64,000 nt of DNA from Anniella stebbinsi (taxonomy: Eukaryota; Chordata; Lepidosauria; Squamata; Anniellidae). Every line of letters starts with the position of its first letter. Within the stretch, counting starts at the first letter, position 1. Below, in pieces: positions 1 through 13,543 of the stretch. The notes under the pieces were generated by a model, which did no database searches, had not been told where the DNA came from, and saw only the letters and a list, made by a program, of their open reading frames with translations. The stretch is taken from assembly GCA_029215795.1 (NCBI GenBank), contig JARDYH010000002.1:360432973-360496972 (forward strand), read 5' to 3'. The position numbers and the translations under genes were made by a program.

Positions 1-212
1 CTTGTACGTTGTCTGTAGCATCTGGCTGGCCTCCGTTGGAAGCAGAGTGCTAAACTGAGGAGCTCATGAACTGATCCAGCCATGCCATGCTTATGTTTTC
101 ATTCATCTCTCTCTTTACCAGCTCCCATAAGCTGTCCAAACAGTTTACAACTAAAAACTATTAAGAAAGAATGTTGTGGCACCTTAAAGACAAACACATT
201 TATTTATTTCTG

Positions 213-425
213 TTAGATGATGATTACATTTATATAACCCCTTTTTTCCTCTTGCAAGGAACCCAAAGTGGGTCACACAGTCCTCCTCCTCCTCTCCATT
301 TCATCCACACAACAACCCTGCAAGGTAGGTTAGGCTAAGAATCAGTGACTGGCCCAAAGTCCCTCAGTGAGCTTCATGGTCGAGTGGAGGCTAGAACTGG
401 CTCTCTTTAAGGACTCTTAGTTAAC
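213..425 (-). mobile_element. tRNA-derived SINE, Sauria-SINE-like
   Basis: On the minus strand the element has a degraded tRNA-like head. It continues with the phrases ACTGGGCCAGTCAC-like and CCTACCTTGCAGGG-like and ends with GGTTCCTTGCAAGAGG and a TATAAATGTAAT tail. The same order of blocks recurs at about 15845 and 40497. The 3' end resembles the Bov-B-type tail described for Sauria SINEs (family knowledge). Limits are approximate. Confidence 0.65.
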
Positions 426-559
426 ATTTTACTGCAATAGATTAACATGGCTACCCTTCAGAAATTAAAAACCATAAAACACTAATTTAAAACAAATGTG
501 TGGTCTTACAGGAAGTAAAACATTCCCAAAGGGGCAAAAGGTGAATCAATCATCAGATC

Positions 560-740
560 AATCACAGGTTTACGGAAATAAAAGCGTTTAGGCAGCGTCA
601 AACCACCCTCAAGATAGGAGCCAAAAAGATCTCTTTGGCAAGGCATTCCAAAATGTGGGAGGTACTATAGGTAAGACTCTGTTTTCCTTTATTTCAGCAG
701 GCTTCTCCATCCTAAAGGAAATCCTCCAAAGTCTACGTGG
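560..740 (-). mobile_element. Probable old LINE 3' fragment
   Basis: The stretch reads as plus-strand text of the kind ...GCAAGGCATTCCAAAATGTGGGAGG, similar in layout to 36380-36480 and to the reversed C-terminal end of LINE ORF2 in other copies here. It is too degraded to name a family. The rest of 1-1000 holds nothing else recognised. Confidence 0.3.
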
Positions 741-999
741 TTCACCCAGCCTTTGGGTCAGCCACTAAAGGTTCAGTGTGCCTTTGCCTTCCAGGCCTTG
801 ATCATAAGATACTAAAAGAGAACCACAACTGAGGACATATGGATCGTAGCATATTCAAAATCTTCACCCTAGCAGAGGTCAAGGAGAATTAAATCGTCCA
901 AAAGAGACCTGGCCGATTGCTTATCAGGTTGCTCCCCAGAGGAAACTCAATTATTTAAACTCAACAAGCAAACTCAACTACCAGCAGACACAATGTTCT

Positions 1000-2641
1000 T
1001 GGATGTGTGAGGAGGACGACTTGCCCTCTCGATCCCTGTCCTTCTTGGCTGGTTGTCCAGGGAGGAGATGCAGTTAGATCACATCTACAACGTATCATTA
1101 ATGCATCTCTCAGGGAGGGGAGCTTTCCATCATGTTTAAAAGAGGCAGTGGTAAGGCCGCTTCTAAAAAAGCCCTCCCTGGATCCCCTGGACCTTAATAA
1201 CTACAGGCCAGTATCAAATCTTCCATTTTTGGGCAAGGTGATCGAGAGGGCGGTTGCCTTTCAACTCCAGGCAGTCTTGGATGACACTGATTTTCTAGAC
1301 CCATTTCAAACCGGCTTCAGGGCAGGATATGGAGTTGAGACCGCTTTGGTCGCCTTAGAGGATGATCTGCGCCTTAGTATTGACAGGGGGAGTGTGTCCC
1401 TGCTGGTACTCCTGGACCTCTCAGCGGCTTTCGATACCATCGATCATGGTATCGAGCTTCAGTGGTTCCGATCCTATCTCTCGGGCAGGTTCCAGATGGT
1501 GATGCTTGGGGATAGCTGCTCTTCAAAAAAGGAGTTGCTATGTGGTATACCACAAGGTGCCATCCTTTCCCCAATGCTGTTTAACATTTACATGAAACCG
1601 CTGGGAGATATCATCTGGAGGCATGGGGAAGGGTGCTATCAATACGCTGATGACACCCAAATATATTTCTCTATGCCTTCAACAACATCGTCAGCTAAGG
1701 ATAGTGTGTCTCCTCTGAACGAATGCTTGGAGGCGGTAATGGGCTGGATGAGGGAAAACAAACTGAAGCTGAATCCAGATAAGACGGAAGTGCTCGCTGT
1801 CAAAGGCCCCAACCTGGGTTTGGAGGTGTGTCAACCAGTTCTGGATGGGGTTACACCCCCCCTGAAAGACTGTGTTCGCAGCTTGGGGGTACTCCTGGAT
1901 CCGTCGCTCCAGATGACAGCTCAGATTGATGCGACAGCCAGGAGTGCCTACTATCAGCTTCGGCTGATACGCCAGCTGCACCCCTTCCTAGAGTTGGAAG
2001 ACCTAAAGACGGTAGTGCACACGCTGGTAACTTCGAGGCTTGACTTCTGCAATGCACTGTACATAGGGCTACCTTTGTGCCTAGTCCAGAAACTTCAACT
2101 TGTTCAAAATATGGCAGCCAGGTTGGTCACCGGTACATCTAGGGGTGACCACATTACACCAGTTTTAAAATCACTTCATTGGCTGCCAGTCAGTTTCCGG
2201 GCAAAGTATAAAGTGTTGGTTATTACCTTCAAAGCCTTTCATGGTTTGGGCCCAGGCTACCTGCGGGATCGCCTTCTCCCGTACAATCCGCCCCGTACAC
2301 TTAGGTCCTCTGGGAAGAACTTACTCAAGCCAGCCAGAACTAGGCTGGCGAGTGTCACCCAGAGGACCTTCTCTTCCATCGCTCCCAGACTATGGAATGG
2401 TCTGCCGGAGGAGATTAGACAAATTAGCAGTCTTCATGAATTTAAGAGAGTCATGAAGACTGCTCTCTTCTGGCAGGCCTATCTGGATGAATTTTAAGAT
2501 GTTTTAATGATGTATTTTTTCTTGTTTTTTAATTTTTTTTAAACTATTTGTGATTCTTGTATTTTATATTGTTGTTGTTCCCCGCCTTGATCCGAAGGGA
2601 GAGGTGGGTTATAAATAAATATTATTATTATTATTATTATT
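1000..2641 (+). mobile_element. 5'-truncated L2-type LINE
   Basis: This is the element carrying the reverse-transcriptase frame. Its 3' untranslated end holds CCCCGCCTTGATCCGAAGGG-like text and a (ATT)n tail at 2618-2641. The same tail occurs at 27734, 38071 and, reversed, 4440. The 5' limit is uncertain; sequence from about 840 may also belong to it. Confidence 0.8.
1007..2497 (+). pseudogene. L2-type LINE ORF2 remnant (reverse transcriptase), 496 codons
   Basis: The open frame has reverse-transcriptase blocks in order: NNYRPVSNLPFLGKVIERAV, FQTGFRAGYGVETAL, LLDLSAAFDTIDH, GIPQGAILSPMLFNIYM, and the catalytic YADDTQIYF. The usual LINE C-terminal block follows ([50 protein letters not shown]). 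No endonuclease domain precedes it, so the copy is 5'-truncated. About 20 residues are missing between TIDH and LQWFRSYL, where other L2 elements have a conserved loop. It lies in DVL3 intron 14, antisense to the gene. I read it as a dead but unusually open copy. Confidence 0.85.
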
Positions 2642-2687
2642 AGTGCAGGCGAACGTTCTGTGCGTGTTCCAGCCGGCACACATTTAC

Positions 2688-2900
2688 CTTCACTGTGCTG
2701 GCTGCCTGCACTACCCCCTCCGTAGCTGTAGCCTGGATCAGGAAACCCGGGATGGGGGTTGTACGGATGGGGCGGTGGGTACTGGTATGGGAAAGTCATG
2801 GGCCATGGAGCAGCTCCTGGATGGGGTAAGGGAGCCAATGTGTCCTGGTCAGAAGCACCGCTGGATCCATCATGGTCATGCAAGGACAGGTTGGCCATGT
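2688..2900 (-). CDS. DVL3: DVL3 exon 14 (proline-rich region, last exon in window)
   Basis: A 213-nt exon encoding [20 protein letters not shown], then [20 protein letters not shown] and a proline-rich stretch ending [15 protein letters not shown]. The acceptor is TTTTGCAG and the donor GAAG|GTAAAT. The next exon, expected to begin with an SRSSGS-like Ser-rich segment, is not present in bases 1-2687. The tail of an L2 element on the plus strand ends about 45 bases past this donor. Confidence 0.95.
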
Positions 2901-5900
2901 CTGCAAAAGATGGACAGAAAAAGGGCAAAGGTTACTAGGAACAGGAGCAATTATGCAGGGGCCTAAGGTATGCCTTATCCTCATCTCTTATCTTCCAGCT
3001 GGATTAAAAAACAGAGTCGGGAGGGACAAATGATATGGGAAGACGATTACAGTGCTTGGAAATTAAAGCTCTATCCATACAAGGGTTGCCCTGTCTGTCA
3101 GGCTGCCATGAGGCTGGGCAAAAGGGAAAGGATTGAGGAATCTATGGGGGGGGGGTGTGCAATGTGTGCCTTTCTGCTCACTCAGGGAACAGATTGCCAC
3201 ATGAGAGCCTGCAAGCCCCACCCTCTGGAGATTTTTTTTTTTGCTCCGCTATCCTCCCTCCCCTCCCCAACCCAGTGCCAAAACAGGGGCCATACTGCCG
3301 CAGAGATCGCCGAAGATGTAGTAGCATTGCTCCGAGAAGGTAATCTTGTTGACCGTGTGTCGGATATAGCCGGCCTTCAGCAGGTTGCTGGCATACTTGC
3401 GAGATTCTCGTCGGTCTGTGAACCCTTCCACATGATGGTACAGCCAATCTACCACATCAGACCCTGCCAGGAGACAGAAGCGATAGGGACTCAGCAAGGG
3501 GGGAAGGGGGAAGCAGGGGGTCTGGTACGAAGGGAAGAGATCCTGGGAGTTGGGCTGGCTCAAGCCTCCTGTTGCTGCCCTGGTTCAAGTTGCTGGGTTC
3601 TACAGCAGTGGAAGGGGCAACCCGTGGCCCTCTGGAAGGTGTTAAACGCCAATGGCCAGGGATGGTGGGAGTTGTAGTCCAGCAACCTCTGGAGGACCAC
3701 ATTCCCCACCCCTGCACTAATGAAAGATCCATTCGCATGGTGTGTCAAGGAGACCCACAGTCTCCATGCCCAACCTCATCTATACACCCTTACTTGGATG
3801 CAACGCCCACTATGTTCAATGGGATTTACGTCCAGGTAAAGGGTTACAAAATTGCAGTCAAAGAACACTGAACATCTGTCCTATTTTATCAGTTGTGGAT
3901 ATGGACACGGTTTGGGACTACTAAACGTTTACAACTTGCACAAGTCATTCTGAACCTGAAGAATTTTGGCTGAGACCTCTGTGTTAGGAAAGGGGGAGGC
4001 ATATGTGAGGTAGCAGTTAGTACACATTGCAACAGGGTGGGGAGAGGCGAGAGGGGGCGGGGAGAGAAGATGTCCAAAAGTTTTGGCAGAGCAGCAGTTG
4101 ATCCGGACAAGGCACAGAAGCTCCTCCGGACTTGTTCTGCCACATTTTAGCCACCTCTGCGAACAGAACAGGGCAGCGCAGTAGCCCAGAGTGGGAGTTG
4201 TGAATCAGGAAGACGGTGGTGCAAATCTCTCTTCAGCCGTCACCTCCATTTTAGACAAGCCACTATTCCATTCAGCCTCAACCACCACCACCACCACCCT
4301 ATCCCATCTGTAGAATAGACATAATATGGCCTACCTTACAAGGGCGTTGTATTAGGTTAACAGACATGAAGCCCTTTGAACACCTGAAATGCCCTAAATG
4401 AATTCTGAGTATTTTACTACTACTACTACTAGTGGTGGTAATAATAATAATAATAATAATAAATTTATTTCTTACCCGCCTCTCCTTTGGATCGAGGCGG
4501 GGAAATTAATTGAAAGACCATATAAAACAATCAACACATTTTAAAATTCTTGATTTAAAGTTCATCTGGGTAGGCCTGCCGGAAAAGGCTAGTTTTTATA
4601 GCTGCCTTAAACTCAGAGAGAGTGTTAAATTGATGAATCTCCTCCGGCAGGCCATTCCAGAGTCTGGGGTCTGCCTCCATGGGTGCTAGTAATCCTGTTT
4701 CTTTTCGCTTTTTTGCCCCTTAGTCCCTTCACCACAGAGGGGATCAGGAATAAAGCAAATGTGGCTGATGCATAGTAAATCCCCCCCCCCACTAAAATTT
4801 GCATGCAGCGCATCCCCGCCCACTACCTCATGCCCCCTGACTGGCCGCCTCTGTCCTCTTCCCCATCCCTGCTGGTGGTGACAGCCTAACCAGGTGGCTG
4901 GGCCAGAGCCCTTCTTCACTCCACACTGATTGGCCGAGCAGGGCTGTCCGTCAACCCGCTGGTAGAGCAGCTGCCCTGCCTGTTTGGTGCAGAGGAAATT
5001 AATTGCTAGTAAAGCTCGAGCTCTGAACCTTCTTGAAGTTTCAAAATTTTCTGCACATCTACACTGCTCAAGCTTCTGCTTAAAATAAAAATAAGCAAAA
5101 TCAGTCTGGTAGATCTCTAGTAATAAGCCTTACACTATCACATTCTTATATGACAAGTTCCCTCTCCCTAATCATAAGGATTAGATTTAAAGGGGGGGGG
5201 GGGGAGAAGTGTAAACTGAGATTCTTAAGAATCGAAATTCTGTGCCAGATTCCATGGATAATTCCGCAAGAGAAGCATCTCTGGAGATGAACAGATTTGT
5301 ATGCTGTTCTTCAGATATATCCCCACAAGTTAACTTGTGAACAAGCATCATAAATCTAAATTAAAGATTAACAATGTATCTGCTTGGAAGACATGCTGAA
5401 CGACAAACATCCCTCCCGCAATGCTCCTGGGCTCCGTCTGCCCTGGGCAGAGGCCAAGTCTTACCAATGAAAGCATTGGGGATGGTGATCTTCAGCCACA
5501 TCCGGTCACGTACCTCCAAGCCCGACTCTGGCGAGGCCATGGCTTTGACGATGGTGGCCATGTCGCTGTGGATGGACAGGTGAAAGTCATCGAGGCCTGT
5601 GGGTCGGATGGAGGGAAGGGAGGCAGAGATGAGGGGATGGAAAGGCAGAGGAGCACATGGAGGTGCCACACACACAGCGATGAGGGCCAAGCAACAATAC
5701 ATCACAGGCACGCCCTAAATGCCATTCAGCTTCTACAACCGCTCTCTGAACAGAACTCCTCCTGGTAGCCCACCTGCCACTGCCTTTTGCCATCTACATC
5801 CCATACTGGGTGAAAGAGCTCAGGCCGCCATTTGCCTTTTCCAATGGAAGTCCAGGCTGCCATTTGCCTTTTTCCAATGAAAGTCCAGGCTGCCACTTTC

Positions 5901-8900
5901 CTTTTTCCAATGAATCATCCATTGTAGTCTAACCAAAATCTCCAATGCATTCCACCCTATTTATCTTTCTAACTCAACTCTTCCTTTTGAAAGCTCAGGG
6001 CAGGCCAGCCAGGCACTGATCAGGTACATACTTACCTAAATTCAATAACGCTACAGCGTCAGGTGCTCCCAGTATACTAAAAATATATAGCCTCCTGCCA
6101 AAACCCAGTAAGAGGACAGCACTGTCCCCGCCATTGTTGCTTTCTGCAGAATTCACATCAGTTCCGACAAATAGTCTCTCCTCGCCGTGTTCCTGAGCTC
6201 GCTTTCAGAACAGGTGTAAGTTCTCCTATGCTTGCTATGACACGACCAACTTCCTTCAGCAGGTGCAGAGTCATCCATTTGAGCAATCCAAGCTATTAGA
6301 GGTTGTTCTACAACTATTTATCGTCTTCCATCAGCAAGCTCTCTTTACAAAGGACTCCACAGCGCTTCAGCCCCACACACAGTCATTATCTCAAGCCATT
6401 CGTTGGCCACGAGGCATCCCCTAGGAAGGACAGCACTCCACCCACCTCTGCATTGCAAAGACGGCCATGCTGCTGCTTGCTTATGTGTGATGGCTTGTCT
6501 AAAGGAGACAAGTCAAGATGGTTGCAGGAGTTCTCTTCCCTTCTTGGAATTCACCTGATTCTCCACTGATCATGCAAATACACGAGGAGAGCTCATAATC
6601 CCAAGGCAAGCAAGCAATCATATAAATAAATCTTGAGCAAACTGTTCCTCCTGGCTGCCTCCGTGTACTTCTCTAATTCGCCACTGGAAATATCTAGCTT
6701 CTAAAGCATTCCAAATGCTTTACAGACAACGAAACAAACACCCCTAACCAAGGAGCTCTGGGGAAAGTCATCTTTTTGGGAGGGTCAGATCCTTCTTCGG
6801 ACCCTCAGATTGGGGTTTTGCCCCTGTGCGTGTATCGCTCCGATCAAGCATGGTGTGCAGGTGACCGGAAACCAAGCAGGGGTGGGAAACACACAGGCAC
6901 AAAGACTTACGCTCGGTTTCTGGGATGGAGCTGGTGATGGAGGAGCTGGTGGAAGTGATTGTGCTCATGGATGGGCTCATACCGTACGCTGGGTAGGTGC
7001 CAGTCATCGCCGCGGTGTGGGAAACCCAGGCTGCTGGGTCAATGGGTCGGATGGGCTCGCCTAGAGGGAACACATGGCATGTGAAGAGGTCCCCTCCTCC
7101 AGAGCCATCCCCCTCACCCACCCAATGCCTCTGGGCGGCCCTGTCCTTCCCCACCGTGAGCCGGGACTCACCCGGATCGGAGCATGGAGAGTCTGGCCCA
7201 GCCCAGATCCGCTGGGGAGCAACTGGGGGAGAAAGAAGAGAGGGAGGATCAGCAACAGGGCTGCAGAGGGAGAAGCTCCCCCTATGGTTGTGGCAAGGGT
7301 GGATTGGGAGGCATGAGAGGTATGTGTGGGGTGCTGCTTCCAAGCAGGGAAGCGGCCTCCGATGAGATGGGGAGGAGAGGATTGGCTGGCCACAGGATGA
7401 CAGAAAGGGGCAGGGGAGAGACAGACAGGAAGAGACCGCAGCACAGAGGGCCAGAGAAAGAAGGGTTCAGAACCTCCATCACTTTTCCAGGCAGAGCCCA
7501 ATGATGCAGTCAGCAGAAAGAAGGGAGGAAAGTTTCTCCAGGACTGTACCACTTCCAAACTACAGGGGAGGGATCATACCTCAAAGCCTCTCTGCATATA
7601 GAAAATTCTCCCCCCAAAGTGCTAGCTTTCATGGTGCAAGGAGTCACCCCTCCACCCCAGTGAAGAAGCAGTCAACCATTTAACCTCCACCTGCATCCTC
7701 GTACTAGTATGATCCTGGACAAACTTTATTACCTCTCAATTCTGTACAAAATCCTCCTTGAAGCACATCATTAAGCAAACAAAAAGTAAAGCACTTACTC
7801 CTGGGTAATGAGAAGCAGCCCCTGGGGCTGGGATCCCAACACTTGGCAACAGTCAACGTGATGGGCCTGCAGCAGAAACACAAAGGCTGTCACTGCTACC
7901 AGCCCCATTAAACCTGGTTCATTGTGGCATGTCGAGCCTTCACAGAACAAGTAAGGAAAAATCCCACCCAGTTCTCCACCCACTAAAAATACTCTTTAAA
8001 GCTCAGTCCTGGGATACCCTGATAGAACGAAATAGGGAAACTCTTCAGAGTCTCACTTGGGTACTTTTAATATTGGCAGGAAAGAGAAACAAATTGCCAA
8101 GGCCACAGAGCCGGTCACTTGGCAGCAACAGGGTGCAAGGCATGTGAGCATCCAAGATAAACGCAAAAAGGGGAGAGAAGTCTCAGGGTGCTGTAGAACA
8201 GTTTATTCTACAGAAGCCCAATGGATTTCAGCTTCTTGGGTTTTTTAAGGGTTGTTAATAATTTCTGCAGACACTATAACAACCCCTTGAAGAAGGCCTT
8301 AAAAAAACAAGAGGCCAAAACACATCTGGCTTTTGTACGATGAACTTTTCTACAGCATCCTGAGATTTGACATCGACAAAATCCCAGTGCCGTAAAACCA
8401 AAATGGTGGGCCATCTAGAATGGATGGCATCCCCTTTTTCATTAACTGTCCTCCAAGCATGATGCCATGGGCCCACATTGCACAGCCAGCGTTCCTAGGT
8501 GGCCCCTAGACCCCCAGGGCGCACTGCTAAGACATTGAGGGGAGGTTGTATGATCAAACCCCACCACTCAAGCCTGCCTTCCAAGGGGCCTTGGGCCTGA
8601 GGAAGAAGGAAAGACCACCTACCCCGGCTTGTGCACGATCTCCCTAAGTACTCGCACAGCATCGTCATTGCTCATGTTCTCAAAGTTGATATCGTTCACC
8701 TGCAAGGATAGAGGGAAAACGTGTGAGCCCCACAAAAGCGTGTATGTCATGTACAAACCTACGAAGCTGCCTGAGGCAAAGGCAGACCACTGACCCACTG
8801 AGCCCAGCACTGACTGCTCCTGACAGGCCATGTCTTGAGGCAGAGCCTTTCCCCATCCCTGCTACCCAAGATCCTTCCACAGTGGAGATGCCAGGGAATG

Positions 8901-11900
8901 AGCCTGGGACCTTAAGCATGGATAAAATGTCGACCCGGCGTGTGGCTGCTGAGAAAAAAGGCAAATTCCGTGTTAGGCCTAATTGGGAAGGGAATCGAAC
9001 ATAAAACTGCCAGCGTCATACTGCCCTTGTACAAATGTGTGGTGTGACCACACTTGGTGAACAGTTCTGGTCACTGCACCTAAAAAAAGAGTAATTTAGA
9101 GCTGGAAAAGGTGCAAAAAAGGGGGAAGGCAGCTAAAATGATCAAGGGGCTGGAGCATCTCCCCTATGAGGGATGGTTCTAACAGCTGGGATGGTTTATT
9201 TGTGGGGGGAAGGTGAGTAAGGGGAGACATGATAGAGGTATACAAAATTATTTACTTTATCACTTGTTTATTCATGATCAACTGACCACCAGCAAAGTAC
9301 AAAAATATTACAAGGGCAGCATCTCTCATTTACTGGCGTTTTGGAGTATCTACCCTGGAAGAGTTAGGGGTCAAAACCTTAAGCCGGGTCAAACAGAATG
9401 CTTTTCTATATTTAGGAATCAATAGCCACTTTAACTAAGACATTCAGTCTTTGGAGAAGGAGCCCAGCAAAGCCAGAGATCTGGGGGAACAAGGGCCTTG
9501 TGCAGCACAATAGAGCTCTTTGAGGACACACCCTAGACATTTTCTCCCACTCCCATAATACTAGAACCCAACGGGAAATTCAGGACAGATAAAAGGAAGA
9601 ACTTCTTCACACCCAGTGCAGAGTTAAACTGTGGAATTCACTTCCACAAGATGTAGTGATGGCGACCAGTTTTGATGGCTTTAAAAGGGGGTTGGATAAA
9701 TTCCTGGGGAGAAGGCCATCAATGGCTACCAATCCTGATGGCTTCATGCTACCTCCAGTATCAGAGGCAGCATACCTATACACACTAGTTGCTGGGGAAC
9801 ATGGGTGGGAGGGTGCTACTGCACTCATGCCCTCCTTACGGGCTTCTCAAAGGCATCTGGTTGGCCACGGTGTGAACAGAATGCTGGATGAGATGGACCC
9901 TCGGTCTAGTCCAGCATGGCTCTTCTGAGGTTCTAAACCATGTGAATAATCCAATGGGGGGCATTTACACCCCCGCCAATTCCTTTACACACACACCGTC
10001 CCCGGGATTCCCTTCGAGCAGTGGGTCCTCCTGATTCTGTGGCGCAAGCAGAATCCACCACTTACGCAGGAGAGATTTAACCCTTTCCTAAAGAAATCCC
10101 CAAATGAGCGGAAAAACTTGTTTCTGGAAGAAGGCAGGGAAAGCAGAACTGTGAGCTCCGCCAACTTGCCTCCTCCCAGAAATGAGCGTTTCTGCTTTTT
10201 TTTCGAGTTGCCCAGGAAGCATTAAATCTCAGTTGTGCAAGCGGTGGGGGCCACTTGTACAATGGAATTGGCGGGGCATCAGAGAATCAGAGAGGGCTTA
10301 AGCATCCCGTTGGATTCTGCCCCATGCGTTCTACCCCCAAGCTCTGGCTCCTCACCATGATCAGCAGCGCTTGGTCCTTGCTTCTCAGCAGATACATTTC
10401 AAGTTTCTGAAGCCTCATTTACACAGTCAAAATCTAGAGGTTATCATCATGTCAGATTTACTTTGAGATAACAACCAGACCATTCGTAGACACAATATTC
10501 CAGGATACTTCAGCCATTCTGATTATCTTGGGTCATTCATGGGTCACCGTGCTTCTCTAGGGAGCTGTCAATTCTACCCTCCGAAGATAACAACTTCCAC
10601 ACTTACTCTCTCCATATGTTCTTGGCATTAGTGAAAAGCCGGTCTTGTCAAGGCCATTGACATTCAACTCAGTTCAACTTCTGATTTGTCCCTTGAATTG
10701 GAACTCAGAGGCTGTTAGGAGAACATATCCTGTAGACGGGCAGCCTGCCTTTCCCCATGGAAAGCAATGATTCTCAGACTACAATTTTAAAAAGGTACCT
10801 GCAGCAACATGTCGCCTGGCTCAATTCTTCCGTCAGCTGCCACAGCCCCTCCCTTCATGATGGAGCCAATGTAGATGCCACCATCACCGCGCTCATTGCT
10901 CTGGCCGACAATGGAGATGCCCAAGAAGTTGTACTTCTCTGCAGAAAAGGGTGCATGCAGTCTGAACATCACCAACCAATTAGCACCATCTCATTAACTA
11001 GCTCAATGGAATAAGTACTAAATAAGCTATACAACTCGTTGCTTATGGTATCTTTCAAACGACAGAAAACTGAGAGAGACTGCAAACACTTTGGAGAATG
11101 GGAGGGTCATTCTAAATTATCTTGTTTTATTGGTAAACTAAAATGAAATTGCAAAAAAATAAAAAAATAAAAAGGGGGTCGCCCCCCAAAACAGCAAAGC
11201 CCATTTAACATCACATTATGAAATATTATTTTGGCGATGACAGAGGAAATCCAAGTAGTTTGCTCTTCAGTAATTAGTTATGCGTGGTTTGGGGCATAAC
11301 ATTTTAAAGAGGAATCACAGAATCATAGAATAGTAGAGTTGGAGGGGCCTATAAGGCCATCGAGTCCAACTCCCTGCTCAATGCAGGAATCCACCTTAAA
11401 GCATCCCTGACAGATGGTTGTCCAGCTGCCTCTTGAAGGCCTCTAGTGTGGGAGAGCCCACAACCTCCTTAGGGAATTGGGTCCATTGTTGTATTGCTCT
11501 AACAGTCAGGAAGTTTTTCCTGATATCCAGCCGGAATCTGGCTCCCTGTAACTTGAGCCCATTATTCCACATCCTGCATTCTGGGTTGATCGAGAAGAGA
11601 TCCTGGCCCTCTTCTGTGCGACAACCTTTCAAGTCCTTGAAGAGTGCTATCATGTCTCCCCTCAATCTTCTCTTCTCCAGACTAAACATGCCCAGTTCTT
11701 TCACTCTCTCCTCATAGGGCTTGGTAAAAGCACAACCTGTATTGTATTCAGTGGAAATAATACAGCTTTTGGGGGGGGGGGGGGGATGACAATTGCCCTG
11801 GCTCTTGCACACGCAGGGGGGCACAACAGTACACTCTAAGAACAGAAAGAAGGGGACTCAAAGAAACATTCAGTCCCTGCTTTAGTCAGAGTCTTTAAAA

Positions 11901-13508
11901 GCTTCTGGAAAGAACCCGTGATGGATGAAGGAGTGTTCAGAATTCAAAATGGGCAAAAAAGAAAGTGTTTCCCTAGTAAAACAAAAAAAGCTGGCAAAGG
12001 GAACAATTTGCAACAGAATCAATTTTAAAAAACAACAACCATTTTTGCCCTGTCGTGCTTATGTTCAGGGGAGCTAATAAGATAAGATTACTTGTTTTGG
12101 GTTAATATCATCAGGGGATTTTTTAAAAGTTTAACACAGCCTTCTGATTATATGAACCACTTAGCCATAGAACAGGCTGGGGAGGAAGGGGCTTGGGGAG
12201 GGGAACCCACCCAGGTGAACATCTGCCTTGGAAGCCTTTATACACATCTCGCCTGGGTGTTGTTGGAACAAAAAACCTCCAACGCTCTTCCTTGCCCCAA
12301 TGTCGTACAAATCATCAGCTTGTCCACTCTCTGCCACAGTCTGGTTATGGCTCCAACTGAGGGTCAAAATACGTCAACCAACCATCTGTACTTACCCATG
12401 TTGAGGGTGACGGTGATAATATTCAACGACATGGTAGAATCCGTGATGCTGCTGAAGGACGAGGACTACAACAGAAGGGAACATAATGAAGCCCAAGACA
12501 TAACAACTTACACACCAGCCATGACGGCAACAGGAACAGTCTTTAGATCCAGCCACTGGGAAGAGGATGGGGCAACAATGTTCTCTCAAAGTTTCTCTCC
12601 CATCTGTGATCACCCCTAGCCCATTCTTAAGATCTGGGCCAAGCCCTAAGATTCGTGAGGCCGCTTGTGGCGCTTTCCTTGCCCCAAAAACCCTCCCACA
12701 GCATCTCACCCGCTCTATACGCGGCACTTTTTGTTTCCGCCGGCGTCGCTTGTGCCTTCTCATCAGGCGGGAGGCGCTGCTCTGCTCTGTGGAGCTGCTG
12801 AACCTACAAGGTAGAGGACAAGGCAAGATTCACAAGCATGCCAACAGGAAGGGGCTCAAAAGACTAGGGACCGTGGAAGATGCGAACTTAGGACAATGTT
12901 AGAAGAGACTGGGGAGCCATCTCCTACATAAGACAGGGGCTCAGTTCAGACAACACGTTAGTCAATGCAGTGTGAAAACTCCACTCAACGGTTGAGTTTT
13001 TAGGGGGCACACCCCACACAACACGTTCCAACTCCACCATTGTGTGGGTGTGGGCTAAGGTGGAGTGGAGTAAAATCCATAATGATATTTGATTGACATT
13101 TCCTCCTCTCTCTCTCCTCCCCTGGTCCTCCTGATGGTATCCCATCAGCCATCGCTGGGGGGGGTGGGAAAACCAATCCCGGCAGCTCTCCTAGAGTGGT
13201 ACTTGCTCCTTTCTCGGATCTCACCAGGGAATTCTGTGCCCAGTGGGAAAAGTCAACTCAACGCAACGGAAAACTCCAATGAGCCCGCCACATAACATGC
13301 CACACAACGGTTGTGCAGGAACTCTCCTCTGCACAGCGTGGATATTTTGCATGGAGTGTTTTCCAAAAAAACCCCTCCACCGTTGCGTGGAGTTTTCCCA
13401 CCAGACAACACATTTCTCAACGGTGGTGTAAAAACTCCACCGTGGAGTTCTAAAACCACCGTTGAGAAACGTGTTGTCTGAACTGAGCTAGGATCATCTC
13501 ATCCACCA

Positions 13509-13543
<35 letters not shown>

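Noticed and set aside
2970..3677. 235-codon open frame on the plus strand
   Set aside because: It is antisense across DVL3 exon 13 and intron sequence, with no domain.
7184..7558. Overlapping open frames on both strands between exons 10 and 11
   Set aside because: These are shadows in intron 10; none keeps splice phase or matches Dishevelled.
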